From contig CM055100.1 in the NCBI GenBank assembly GCA_029204225.1, positions 17,929,650-17,993,649 on the forward strand: 64,000 bases of DNA. Reading direction: 5' to 3'. The translations under genes and the position numbers were made by a program. The stretch is from Diphasiastrum complanatum. Taxonomy: Eukaryota; Streptophyta; Lycopodiopsida; Lycopodiales; Lycopodiaceae. Of the stretch, positions 43,874 to 57,600 are shown piece by piece. How positions within the stretch are numbered: position 1 is the first letter of the stretch; each line of letters begins with the position of its first letter. Below the pieces are notes generated by a model. That model saw only the letters and a program-made list of their open reading frames with translations. It made no database searches and was not told the DNA's origin.

Positions 43874-44045
43874 GGGCCTACACATATCTATTGTCCATGC
43901 CTTCTTGCCACATGGCACAAACGTGAATATGTGGGGCCCATAAACACCTATGGTGCATGAATACATGCCACATGGCAAAATTTGGCCCAGAGCTTGAATA
44001 TGTTGGGCCCACAAACACCTTTTGATTATATTTGGGGCCCACAAG
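43874..44045. repeat. Tandem ~65-bp repeat
   Basis: Three units begin GGGCCYACAMAYAYCTW near 43874, 43936 and 44005. The first two also share TGCCACATGGCA; CTTGAATATGTTGGGCCC lies in the last. The left flank begins CACTACAAGAAA (43789), a CACTA-like end. Confidence 0.75.
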
Positions 44046-47000
44046 AGATTACATCATTAATTTCAACCATGAGGGCTACATATTTGCAAGACTCTGCCAT
44101 GAGGGCTACATCCTATGTATTTTTGGATCAAATCCCGTCTATGAGGAGTCTGTATTTCAAAATTCCACATGTGAGGATTTTGTATTTTAAGGGTAAAAAA
44201 TTACACCCAATCAAATTTGTAGAAGCAAATGAGGTCCCATTATTATGCTCTAATTGCAATCCTCGAACTCAATCAAGACTAGAGATTCATTCTAAACAAA
44301 CACACATCATAATATTCTTATGGGAGATATATACTGCCCACACATCAATTCTAAGTCAATAATTGGCTTGACTAACAACTATCACCCAAACTCAAGCTTT
44401 CAAAACATCCTAAACTAGGCAAGCACCTTGCATGAAAACAAATGAGCTTCAACGAATTTTCATAATTTTAATGCTTGAAGTTGTTGGAATTGAAAGCTTA
44501 GTTTACTACAACGGTAGAAATATGTCATTACAGTACTTTATATTTCACAGCGTACACACGTGTACACAGTGTACTTTTTAATTCAAAATGTACACAAGTC
44601 CTTGTCATGGATACAATATGTTATGTACGTGCCGCATAGTGGCACAGTGTGAAAAAATCAGATCCAAAACATGCTTAATGGATCATTAGATCTTTGGCTA
44701 AATTGGAGTGCACATCTAGATAATCCTATTTTCCAAGTGATAATCTCTGCACTGGAGTACAACTCAGGTTTGAAAATTACACTAAGTGATAAACTTTCCA
44801 TCTGGGTTACATTCACCACAAGTTAGTAACATCACCTTCATGTAAAGCACTTACATGAAACACCGAGTGAAATAACCTAACTTAAGAGATTAAAGTTAAA
44901 GAAATAATAAAATAATCATAATTACAGTATGAAATCATCCACAACTCTGACAAATAATTCATAAGCTTTCAAGTACAAATATCCTTAGAATCCAAATTCT
45001 AAGATATGATAATTCATTCAATTAGAATCTCTAAGAGAATCATTAAGATATAGAATGATTAAAACTCAACTCTGAGTATCCCAGATACTCTTTTGAGTTA
45101 AATGCTCCTGTTTCTAACACCAAATACAAGAAAATAACATTCATTCATCTTTATAGACTTGTTGTCTCCTATGATAACTAAAAATCCAATCAAAAGAAGA
45201 ACTGTACTCAAGCATCTGTAGGCCATAAACTGTAGTAGAATAATATCCACTAGATAAATTAAATTCTCCACAAATAAAATACTTATCTTGTGAGAATGTC
45301 TGTGAGATCCATAGGTTCTCAATAATACTGGAGTAAAGAAATTCAAAACACTGGTCTGAATTCTTACTCAAATAATAGATCAAGAATAATTCATCACACT
45401 TAAGAATCATCACAATTCCTTATAATCTTCTAATAACAAATAAGTATCTATTTATGATCTGTCAACCATAAATATATTCATATGATTCGTCAATCATAAT
45501 TTCCTAGAATCCAAAATCATACTTAATCATTTACAGAATACTGGAGTATATGTCCAACATAACTCAAGAAAAGTAAGAGTCATTCCCAAATCTTTCCATT
45601 AAGAAAATACTAGATTTAGGGATACTTTCAAAACACGATTCTTTAACTGAAGTGCAAGATTCAAGTTCTATAAACAACTGGTAATTAAAGACTGAACGCA
45701 TACCAAAATGATAATCATCTTCAACTACAAAAAACTTTAGATTACAATCCAAAATCACGTCTAGATATCCAAAGTCCTGCTGAAAATCAATTCAGTTATT
45801 ATTCTTGGATTCATTATGATTCGTTATCCAATTGGGCGCTCTGGGATACAATCACAAATGAGTTAAGTCTATTCCTTAACTAAGGAATACTCTATCCTAA
45901 GAATATTGTATATCCAATGCACATAATTTTAACTAATGAACCCAAATGATTACTAATCATGCGTCTTACAAGCTATATGATTCAAAACCATCAGTTTCTG
46001 GTGAAACCACATCACACTGATCATTTTACCAATTAACTTCATCCTGGAGTAATCAACTACTCAAGTTAATTGCCAATGATTCAGAAATCTCAAATGTCTA
46101 GGTGAAGAATTCAATTATACTAGTATAACACCACATTTAGATCCTTACCCAAATCATCTATAAGTTAATCCATAAATCTTCCATACAAAGATTTGTTAAC
46201 TCTGCAAGTATCTGTCAAAACAATACTTGATCATATGCTTATGTCCACCGACTAGGTTAAGTGCACCAGATAACCTTAGTAACTAGGACTACACAATAGA
46301 TTCATACAAGATTAATCGTGCATATATGAGAATAATCTCACTATGACCTAGTACATAAACACATTCTTACCTGGCAGATTCTTCCAGAACCCACATATGT
46401 TACTCACATATCTCACTGAGATCTTGTAACTGAGCTACCAAATATTTTCTATTTCTCATGAGTAAATAACATATCCGAAAAATCTCTGAGACAAATAACA
46501 TTCCCTCTCAACAGTTTTCCAATCCAATTTCCTCTAATAGCATAATTTCTTCCCCTCAATCAACCCTTCTCTAATCCTAATACCAAAACTAAGATTAGGT
46601 TGATCCAATATAGACTCTCAGAGTTAAATTTTGATTAAACTTACTTCTATTCCAATCAAAATGGAATTAGTATGACTACACTACTTATAGATAATGATTC
46701 AAATTTCAAACCTGTTCTAGATCTAGATTGTCCACACAATCCCTAGAGAATTTCTCTTTTTCAAAAAGTTCCAATTAGGTATCTTACTCTAAATTTATCC
46801 AAAATTACTTTCAGACCAAATCTCATTTCTATACCAGAGTTGGTTCTTTTCTGAAAACTATGCAACCCACAGATTCTCAAATAGAAATTTATCCCACCAC
46901 TTCACCCCTTCTTTTAAAGAAATTATCAATTTCCATAAAAGTTAATTGGAAAGATGATAAATGAAAATATTCAAATCCAAGAAAAGTCAGTAATAAGTGC

Positions 47001-50000
47001 TTCCACTAAAGGATTCACTTCATTACAAACAGGACTTCTCCTTCAAATATTTTCAATATGAGTGATAGAAACTACAATTCCATCGAAATTCATTTATGCA
47101 ACAGAGATATTCTAGGTTTAAGAAATTGAAAGATTTTAACCTTAGAATTTATCTGAATTCCAAGTCTATTTACACAAGAAGTAATTTATATGACATAACA
47201 TTCTTTCAGAAGAATAACTTCATGCTGGAAAGAATCATATAAATCAGTCTGATATCTTATATTCGAGAAATTACTAAGAAGTAAAGGATTAATTAAGAAA
47301 GCAAAAAATAGATTTGAGGGCCTCTAATTTTGTAAAGAATGAGATACCACATTAGGATCTAGATTAAACCTCAAAATTTCCCAAAATACCCCACATTTGA
47401 TCGAATGGTTTTTTTTTTCCCCATATCGCGACTAGGTACTAAAACACACCATTGATCATCAAATCTTTACAGTCCTAGAATTTCCTTTCCAAAATTACTG
47501 ATGTCTCATACCATCAACTTTTCCTTCTAGAAAACCCTTAACTGCCTTATCTGATATTCTAGAGATCCACTGATCATCTAGCTGTCCTATATTCATATAG
47601 GATATTATCTCTTGTTCCCAAACACTGGAGAATCCATTTATGTGGATGTTTAGCATGCCTATCAGATGGATACCACAAATTCACATCTAACCATGTGACT
47701 TAAATAGAAGAATTAACATGGTTCCACATTAATTCTGATCTCTTCTGATTAATGAATAAGCTTCAAATCCCCTACTGATGCATCAAATCTAGGAATAAGT
47801 TTTGACATTAGTAAATGTTTAAAAATTAATTACTGTAGGAAAAAGTCTAAAACAATTTCATTTTTGTCCTATACCTGGGCTGACTATCTGATATATCAAA
47901 AATTATTTACTAGTATGTGAAACAATACTAGTCTGATCTTTTGAAACCATAGGATTTTATTGGAAATGAAATCAGCTATGTAATTCCTATTATTACAAAT
48001 CTTCTAATAGAATTGGACTGTTTTTTCTTTTTATTGACTTATTTGGCATTACTCCGTTAATATTGACAAAACCTATCCAAACACAGAATATGAAATTACA
48101 TAAATGGAAATCCCACCAATAGGATTTCAGTAATTCTTGAACCGTATCCTGTCAGATTTACTGTCTAGATAAAGAATACTTTTGCCACTCATTCAATCTT
48201 GTCATTTCATATTGTTTGACGATTTTAATTCAAATTTGACGAGTATTTTGTACAAACGTTCACTTGACTTATTTCTAGCGGTTAGCATTGATTAGAAAAC
48301 TATTAGACAAGTAACTGATTTCAAATTTTAACTAAATTGAAATTCAACAAAAAAATAAATTCAAATTTAAACTTTCAATCTGAGAGTTCCCAACTCCAAA
48401 AGTTTAAAAAGAAAATGACAAAACAGTAAAAACTGTCGGCAATTTCATTGTTGTTCCTTTTGTCAATTTTAACTTATATATCACCAGAAAATAATTTAGA
48501 CTTAGTGAAAACATTGTGACCAATTTTGACTGATAAACTCAGTTTAATCAATTCACTAATCTAAACCAATTCCATAGATAATGAAAAAATGACCGAAATT
48601 TTGATTTTTTTTTTTTTTTTCAGAAAACTCAATTTTTGCTTTATTTTATGTAATTTGAAAATACTATTACTACAAAAGGCAATCAAAATCAAAAAATCGA
48701 AACATTGTCCAATTCCTAATGTTACTAACCCAATGTCAAACTGGCATGCAAAGCACACTACATCAGTCACAAAACGTCATTCTGGAATTTTTTACGTAAA
48801 CTTCAGTTTTACGGAATTTGTCAATCAATAACACTCATTTGTGACCCAACTATCAGAGCACATGCGTATGACCACTCAAATCGATTGTAAATCCATCATG
48901 CATGTCAGAATCACTCTGAGAATCAGCATGCAACCAATCCATGCAAGCACAATACTACAAATTAGGGAAATGACTGGCATGCAATCAGAATAATTTCAAA
49001 TTTTGCCAATTTTACTCACAAAATTGCAAAATTTCAGATGATCATAACTTTGGATACAAGACAACAAATTGGGTGCTGTAAAGCTCAGTACAGAGGGAGA
49101 CCAAGTGAACAAGATGCTTGCCACATCAGCCTACCACCTAGGCTTCACATGTGCGATATCAGAGTGTCATAAAATCTGTAGTAGGGCGCATTTCCACAAG
49201 ACAAAATCATGCAAAAACATGCAAACACCCATTCTAGCCCAAAATTGATGCTACCAATAGTCTTAAACAATCAATTAAACTTCCATGAGGCATTCATACT
49301 GATCCTAAGATGCAGTATAGGCTGAGAACAAAGATTTCTTGATTTGTAGAAGTCAAAATAGCTTCAAACTTGATGGAGATGGCCGGCCATCATTCTACAG
49401 GCCTGATAGCTTGCTAGGAAGGTAAAAATGAATGCTAATCATGCTATAAATAATTCCAGAATGATCTCCTTATGGATTTGGAGAGATCCATCCCCCAAAA
49501 ATTACCAAAAATTGTCATTTTTTGAACTTTTTTGACTTCCTACAAGTCCAACTGCTGGAATTCTTGATTCTAACTTCAAGGAAAGCTTCAAAAGACTTTG
49601 GTCCACCTCTTTACAAGCTCTACATGGTGTTTTACAGCCACCTACTATTTAACTTTATGAAAAAAACAAGCAAAAATGATCATTTTTGGCTATTTTCCGG
49701 GCGTTTCATCATAATAAAGAGGAAATTCATGACATACATCTCTTTCTCTAACGCATGCAAATCAATTTACAAAATTTTAATCATCTAGTTGATCTGATCT
49801 TGCTAGATCTTGGTTCTTACTATCTATTTTGTGCCAAAAAGCATGAAAAATCAAGCAAAAGCCTAGAACCCTAAACATAGCCTAGAATCATAAATCATTG
49901 GAAAGAACCGGCATGCATCATCAATGTCATCATTAATGAACCCTAATACGAAAGTATACTTGTTGGAAAATTTGGATCTACCAAAGATTTGATCTGCACA

Positions 50001-50345
50001 AGAAAAAGCTCCAAAAAAAAATCACAAATTGGCCTTCAAGGACAACTCTCCATAAAACCACAAAGAATCCCAAGAGTAATTGATCTTAGCAACATGCAAA
50101 TTGAAACCGGGATAGCATACATTGTCTCATACCTTGTCTAGACTCCATTTAGTATATTTTGGGCCTCACAAGGATGTTAGTTACTTTCGGGTCACATCCA
50201 ATATGACGTGGCATAACTAACAGCTTGATTTACTGGAGTACCGTGTATCCCCAAGACTAGGAGTATACTAAATCCTACTTACTGGCCATGGACATAACAA
50301 TAGATCATAGGTTAATCAAGATTCCATGGTTCTATGTGTATGATT
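44046..50345. other. ~6.3-kb AT-rich noncoding repeat region
   Basis: No protein domain is recognised on either strand. Similarity to 21790-22560 in two blocks (47185-47400 and 50143-50320) and phrases such as CATAACTTTGGATAC suggest worn LTR or large noncoding retrotransposon sequence. A 20-nt T tract lies at about 48600-48620. Confidence 0.5.
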
Positions 50346-51735
50346 TGCTTGGTATAAGTGCTAGAAGAGAATTTGTGAGATAGTTTTAAATCTTGGTGAT
50401 TTCTTTTGAAAGCATTGGTTGTTGTTCAAAGGAATGCTTTGTGCATTGAAACAGATTGAAAGAGAAGGTCAGGTCAGTCATGTTGGAAGCCAATGATAGG
50501 CTTACCTCAAGCAACTATTCATTGTGGAAAGTGAGGATGGAATCACTTCTCGAGATAAATGATGTTTTGAATATTGTTGTAGGTTTGGAGGAGAGACCAG
50601 CAACACAACAAGATCAATTGAGGTATGACAAGAGGGCCAAGAAGGCTCTACACATGATAAAGATGAATGTTATCAACGAGCTTCTCAAGGAAGTTGGTAA
50701 GTGCACATCATCTTTGGAAGCTTGGGATTCATTGACGTAGCTTTATGAATCAAGTCTGATTTTAGAGTGTTGACTCTAAGAAGGCAAATCTTTTCTTGTT
50801 TGCAAAAGAATGAAAAAATTCCAAGTACTTTTGTTTTGAGGATAAAGGCATTGAATGGTGAGTTGGCTTGCATTGATGAAAGCATTAAGGAAGGAGAGCT
50901 TATTCAAGTGATTCTTAATGGCTTGTTGGATGATCATGCTAACATTGTTCAAAGTATTGCTATTCAAAAGACTTTGCCAAGTTTGATGGATCTTCAAGAG
51001 ATCTTGATCAATGAGGAATATAGGCTTCAAGCAAGAGGTGGATCTACATCGACACTTCAAGAGGATGCTATGTTCACAAAGGGAAAATTCAAGGGCAAAG
51101 GCAAAAGCAAGTGGTCTAAAGGGCAAGATCAAGTGGATGCTTCTTCAAGTGGCAAAAATAAGGATAGATCAAAGCTCAAGTTCTTCTATTGTGGCATCAA
51201 AGGACACTTTGCAAGTGAGTGCTGCAAGAAGAAGAGAGATCAAGGAGACAAGCAAGGTAATCTTACTCTTGATGAGGATGGTTTGGATGTTCAAGATGCA
51301 AATGATGATGCTTTTGTGATGTCTTCATGTATGCTTGCTAATGATGGAGATCTAGATCCTTGGTGGATTGATAGTGGAGCAAGTTCACACATGACCTTTC
51401 ACAAAGAGTACTTCACTTCTTTGTTGGCATATGGAGATGACAAGAGGGTAATCTACACGGCCAATGATGGTGATTGTGCAATCAAAGGGATTGGCACAAT
51501 TCCTATTTCTCTCTCTACAAATAGGAATGTTCATTTGGAGGATGTCTTGTTTATTCCATCTATTACCAAAAATTTGCTTAGTGTGAGTCAAATGCTAAGT
51601 AAAGGCCTCAAGGTGGAGTTTGATGGAGATGCTAGTATGATCAAAAGGAAGGATGTCTTGATTGGAAAAGGTAAAAGGCAAGGGAAGTTGTTCAAACTAT
51701 ATGCTTGTGTTATTGCTAACCAAGTTGGATGTGGT
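50346..51735 (+). pseudogene. Copia gag-protease remnant
   Basis: A PBS-like TTGGTATAAGTGCT lies at about 50351, about 105 bp before gag. Gag (SNYSLWKVRMESLLEI, then after a frame break at about 50740 TLRRQIFSCLQKNE, FVLRIKALNGEL) leads to a zinc knuckle FFYCGIKGHFASEC, where the first Cys is Phe. The protease follows (DPWWIDSGASSHMTF, YTANDGDCAIKGIGTIPISL, LFIPSITKNLLSVSQ). Homology ends at about 51735. Integrase and RT are absent. Confidence 0.92.
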
Positions 51736-54464
51736 GCAAGGGAGCAAATATCACTTAAGGTGCACTTGTTTTTTCTTTTTGGTGGTTACATTCCTCTTTT
51801 TGACAAGTTGATTATACCATTGCGCAAAAGGAGTTGTTCTCAATGGTTAAATGTACAATCTATTTTTATGATGCATCATTGCTTGTGGGTGTGTGTGTGT
51901 GACTAGAATTTTCAATTATTAGGACATTTCTCTTTATAATGTTTTTGCTATAGTTTATGTGACAAGAAGTAGAAACTGATATATTTCTAACGACTTTGAT
52001 CATGCGAGCAATTAAGACATCACAAGTTGAAATAATTCAATTGATTAGAATATTTTGTGGATAAGTCTTCTTTAATCACTTGCAAAGTAAAGGTTTCAAA
52101 TGAGTCCTCGCTCAAGCTCAAGAGGGAAATTGTACATGGAGACATTGTTAATTATTTATTTAATTTGAAAGAGAGCCCTCATATCAAGAAGAAGCTCAAT
52201 TTTAGATGAACACGTAGCTCCACAAAAGTGCTTCGACATGTATTGTTGCCATATTTTCCACTAGTATTTCTTTCATTGCCATGAAACTAGGCATTCTATC
52301 ATGGAATCAAATCAAGGGGGATGATGTGGATGTATTTTCTTGTTGACATTGTGGTTCTTGCACATGAGATTTGGTTCCATACGTAGTCTAGATGTAAAAA
52401 CATCACCTTAAACATTATGCAAATAACCATGAATTTATCCTATCCAAGTTTTAGTTGATCCATTGTGCATATCTCCATCATAACAATCAAACATTTAGGT
52501 TGGAAACTATACCTATAAGCATAAGCAGATGCCCACAACCCACCATGCTACTCAAAATGAAGGTAAGTGTGATACTTCAAATTCTTTGTCTTTTCAACTT
52601 TCGAATGGCAAACACTTTTGTTTTTATTCTCTATAAGAAGATATCATCTTAAAAGAGCAACATAAAAGGTAGCCCTAATAACATCCATCTATTCTACCAA
52701 CATAAGGTGTGTACCATTCACATCATTTCGAGATTACGTCGAATATAAGTCTAGATGTGGAAAGTGGAGGGTGGGATGTCCATGTAAAGTACATTGATGA
52801 CTTGGAGATTGAGACATTCATTGACATGCTCAAAAGGGTTGATGTTTAGTGGTTCATGTGAATTTGGAAAAGTTAATTCATTTTTAAAAGATTGTGAACC
52901 GTCATCTATGAAGTAAATTAGGGTTCTTGTGTAGGTGGACCACATAATAGTAGAGCAATTTTTATTCATATTTTCTACAATTATTCACAATTTTTTTTGC
53001 ATTGTTCACATTGATTTGTCTAATGGCACTTGCAAACTCTTGTAAGAGAACTCAACTCTAGGCAAGTTTATATGGGATTAGAGACAAAAACTTCATTCTA
53101 TCATACTGTATTGGTTGGTTGATTCAAAAAGGAGCATGAGTCCTGGTGGTTTTCACTTACATTCACTAACTCATTGAAAATTTTATATGGCCATTGTTGT
53201 ACTATTATTAATTATTTGAATCTTTTTAAGTTCTCACATGTAGGAAATAGTGAATGTTTTGACCTAAAACCAAAAGACGACATGTATAACTTCTTCTCTT
53301 ACTACCTATTTTCATTTGTACTTTCTCTCTATGTACTTTTTGAAGATTATAGCAAAATTCACATGCAGTAATGATTTATACAAAAGCAAAACACCAATGA
53401 GCTGCACTCAAGACATAAGTTGTGCTTAAATAAGTCCATATTTTTTTAGCCTTGAATGTGCTTAAAGAAGTATTCAAAGTTAGCTTAAATAAGAGATCCA
53501 GAAGCTCTTTTCCTAAAGAGAGGTGTGCGCGCGTGTAGAAAATTTCCAGTGATCTGAAAGGTTATCACTCATATCGCTTTCTCTTGTATATCCTTATGTG
53601 TGCAGCCAAACAACTCCTGACATTCAAAAGAGGAAAGGAAGTCCTCGCCAACTTACCACTCAAATCATCCATTGAGCAGATTTAAGTCACCACATCGTGT
53701 AGCATTACCCTCTAGCTGAACAAAGACTGACAAAGAATAATGGGTCTCAATGTGCATTGTCAAAACATTCTGACACACAATTTTGCAAGCCCGTACACAT
53801 ATTCCAATTGCATATATACAAAACATAGAACTAATCCTCCAATTTACGATGATGAAAACACATACATTAATCCTTGAGAGCCACCCAGCATATCAAGGAT
53901 GTAATAACCAGGTGGATCTACTGAACCAACTCGGACCTAGCAAAATGGATAGAACAAATCTTTATCCCGTAACAAGCTTGGGTAGATGATACAAACCTGC
54001 GTTGTAAAGTGCCAAAAATCTGACATCCACATAAAAGTGAGAGATCGATGTTCAATGAGAAAAACTCAAACAAAAGTCCTCATTGAAACCACTGTGTATC
54101 TGTGAATCTGCTTGGAAAGGTCAGCTTCAGTGAAACATCATACACTTTCTTATGATAACCAGAAGGGAATATGGATAAGAGCATATCCCATAATGAGCGT
54201 GTAACATTCAGATAAGTAAGCCTTGTGCACTATTCCATAACCATATATTGCTACTTTTGATAGATTACAATGCCCCAAATCTGGGATGAGAATATACACT
54301 TCAGAAATAGAGGCACAAAAGAATTGTAATCTCCCTCTACCACCATGGGGCCAATAAAACAGAAGACCAACAAACAAAACCTCCACTTTTTACATAAGCA
54401 GTAACTCTCCGAAAACCAAACAATCATGTCTCGTGTTTTGTAATATCATTTTCAGAGCAAAACA
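51736..54464. other. Intergenic sequence left of TEX261-like gene
   Basis: It is AT-rich with no recognisable coding domain. The portion nearest 54464 should contain the 3' UTR of the gene to the right. Confidence 0.5.
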
Positions 54465-54616
54465 TTAGAAGCGCTTGTAGTTCTTGCTGAAATCTCCCAT
54501 TGAAATTTCTCTACTAACTCGTGGAAGTACCTCATCTCGCTTGTGCCTCAAAATTTTAAGAATCTGCAAGAATGCTCCACGCGACCTTCCTCCAGAGCTC
54601 CGAGACGACTCTGGTT
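54465..54616 (-). CDS. TEX261: TEX261-like exon 5
   Basis: The acceptor GTGGCAG|AACCAG is the one nearby AG that keeps phase. It encodes a Ser/Arg/Gly-rich linker, then GAFLQILKILRHKRDEVLPR and a terminal KNYKRF with a stop at 54465. Confidence 0.85.
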
Positions 54617-57600
54617 CTGCCACAAAATTGAGACTCTCAGCTACCAAAAGAGGGAGGAACTGAGCTATTGCTGGTTTCAGGACAAGAACCACACTATCAA
54701 TCAATCTCAAAAATGCCCACCAGACAGGGTACAAACAAACAATCTATTCCACTTGTTCTTCAATTTATTATCAAACTCAAGGATCCTCGTTCGGTGCAGT
54801 TCACCATCTCAAGTGAATGACTTGAGGCAAGGAACTGCCAAGCTTATATCAAAAGCCCATCTTTTTTGACAACTTTTAGCAACACAGAGCAACAAAGCCC
54901 CACAGCATAAAGCAACATTAAGCTGACCAAGCATAAACCAGAAAGGAAGCTAGAAATGAACCCCTAATTCTCGGTATCTATTCTAGGTATTTCATCATAT
55001 CAAAGCTCACAGGTCATCAGATTGGAACAGCGTAGATCATCAAAGTCAGTTTCTTATAAATTAGGTTTAAGGTCTAATGTGAACATTTCATTTTCAATCA
55101 GAGAGTAAATGTGCTCACACTTATGGCACACATCATATAAAGCGGCATATAATAAATCTTATAAAGTCAACCCACTTGAATAGTGTCCACTATCACATAC
55201 TGAGTAAGTATATTTCAGTGGTTATTTGCCAGACAAAGAACGCTTTCCCAAAGAGGTAAATAGGGCTAGATTAGCAAATATAGAAGATTTGAAGGTTATA
55301 ACTAGGGTAAAAAGCTTCCCAACAATTCAGAGAATATGGAGACAGCTTCACGGAAAGTTTAAAAAAAAACCGAGAAATACAGTTGAGTAAACTAAGCATA
55401 TGCAATGAATTTAACCTAATGGTGAAATCTTACCAGCTCGATTGTAGCCTTGTTGTGAAGGAGCAGAACCCATTGGAAGCACGCTATCATTTGATGCCAG
55501 TGAAATGAAGAATGCAAATGGAACCAGCCATACTGTCACCAACATGAAACCCAAAACCCATTCCACACTGATATTCACACATCTTGGGTCATATAAGAAA
55601 AAGCGAAACCACAGGAGGTGGATTGCAATAAGTAACCCTGTTGAAGAACGCAAAGTCAGTAATACACACTTGTACTGAACTCACTGAGAATCATCAAACT
55701 TCAAGTATTTGAGCTCTGAAGGTCAATAGATATCAGATTCTCACTTTGAAATCTTTGACATCAGAAGAAGTATAGAAAAAAGAGAAAGTTAAGAGAATGA
55801 TGGCTGTATAAGTAAAGCCTGTATAGCTAGAAATGCTGCTTGTTCTCTACTTGAGCTACATCCCTCAACCACAGATAGCTCCGGGATGAATTTGTTGGTT
55901 TGAGTAGGTCAACAATTTTTTTATAGAAAATACTCTCATGCCCTTTCTGCATTGTATAAATATGTCAAACAAACTTCGAAATGTTTGAGTTTCCAGAAAT
56001 ATCTAAGTCAATAAGGGATCTTTCAGACTGTAGCACCCTTAACACTATAGTGTATTTGGCCCATTTAAGTGGGCCGGCCGAATCATATGCACCTAAGACC
56101 GCTTTCGTTCTAATCCCTTGTCATTTTCATTTTACGTATTATATATGTTAAGTTCATCTGCAGAAAAACCTGGCTCAATATCAGAAAAACTTCAAGATTT
56201 TTGTATTTCTTTCAAAAACAGTCCAACTTGAAGAATTAATCTGGCAAATTCAAAAACTTGATGTTGCATAAAATAAGTTCAAGGTGAAAAACTACACGTA
56301 CTGTTTTACGTTTCCTACCACCAAAGTGTTTTAATAGTCAAATATATCATGTTCAACGCAAATATTTTATTCTAATATAAAGAAGATGCACATAACTAAG
56401 CATGTTATTATAAAACTTAGGACAACATTTTGGGACATTACAATCAAACATTAGCTTTAACTGCTATTGATAAAATTTACGAACCAAAACATAGAGTTTT
56501 GGACCCATATTCCTAATCATAATGGGAGTACACATTATAACACCTCGACATTCTATGTATAGGTAATAATCTTATGATTATTAAGAGAGCTGATTAGGAT
56601 ATAATTGAGAGGTACCAATAATTAAAAGCTTATTAATGAATATTACTCATTCAAAAAAATGATTCTAGATTATGATACTCTTTTCTTGCCTGGTTATTGA
56701 TATTTCAATATTTGAAGCATGAAGAAGAATACACGACCATAAAAAACCCAACTTCGTGAGAGTGCCAGTTCCTTCGTGGGAGATAGTAACAAAGTGCTTA
56801 TTGTCGCATTTTTCACTTTATTGATAATTGCTACCATTTGCATGTGACCTTGATGATATACCAACAATGTGTTGGTAGCTTCTATGATTGACTAGTTACA
56901 TCCTAAATAGGATGCTCCAAAAACTTCCTGAAAATTTGAAAAGTGCTTGTTGCCGCGAGTCTGCTGACAATAGAAAAATGCAACTGGCAACTACAAGGAC
57001 GTCAAAACTTGCAAAAGAATAAGGAAGATATAAGAATTCAATATCACACACTTACCCACACTTAAGATGAACTCGTAGGACAAGAAGCTGATATAAGGGA
57101 ACCTTTTGAGCAATTGATAATAGATAATGTGCAACGTTATTCCACATAGAATAGATAGGAATGGAAGTCGATCCACAATAAAAAGTAATACATGAATTGC
57201 GATCACTACCTGTAAGTCAAATAAGCACATATTAAGCCCAAATACCTTTGGAAGCAGAAGTACCCACCTACTGGTCAAAAAAAAAGGTTCTCGTCATCTC
57301 AATCCATATCTAACCAAATGAAAATAATAATCAAAATTGTTCCCTTCAACATGGTCATGGCACCATTCTAAATTTCAAAGATAACAACAGCTCTTTGATG
57401 CTAGAGGGACAATAAAACTTAAAAGCCCTCTCAAAGAATTTCAATCTTTTTTATAAGAACGTTCGTCCTACTCCAGAACATAACACATCAACTCCAGCAT
57501 TCTCTCTTTTACTGAGAAGTGAATATAAGCTGACATAACAAACATTCTAGTCACCGCCATTATACTGAGCATGTCAACTGGGTCCACCAATAAGGCCTAA

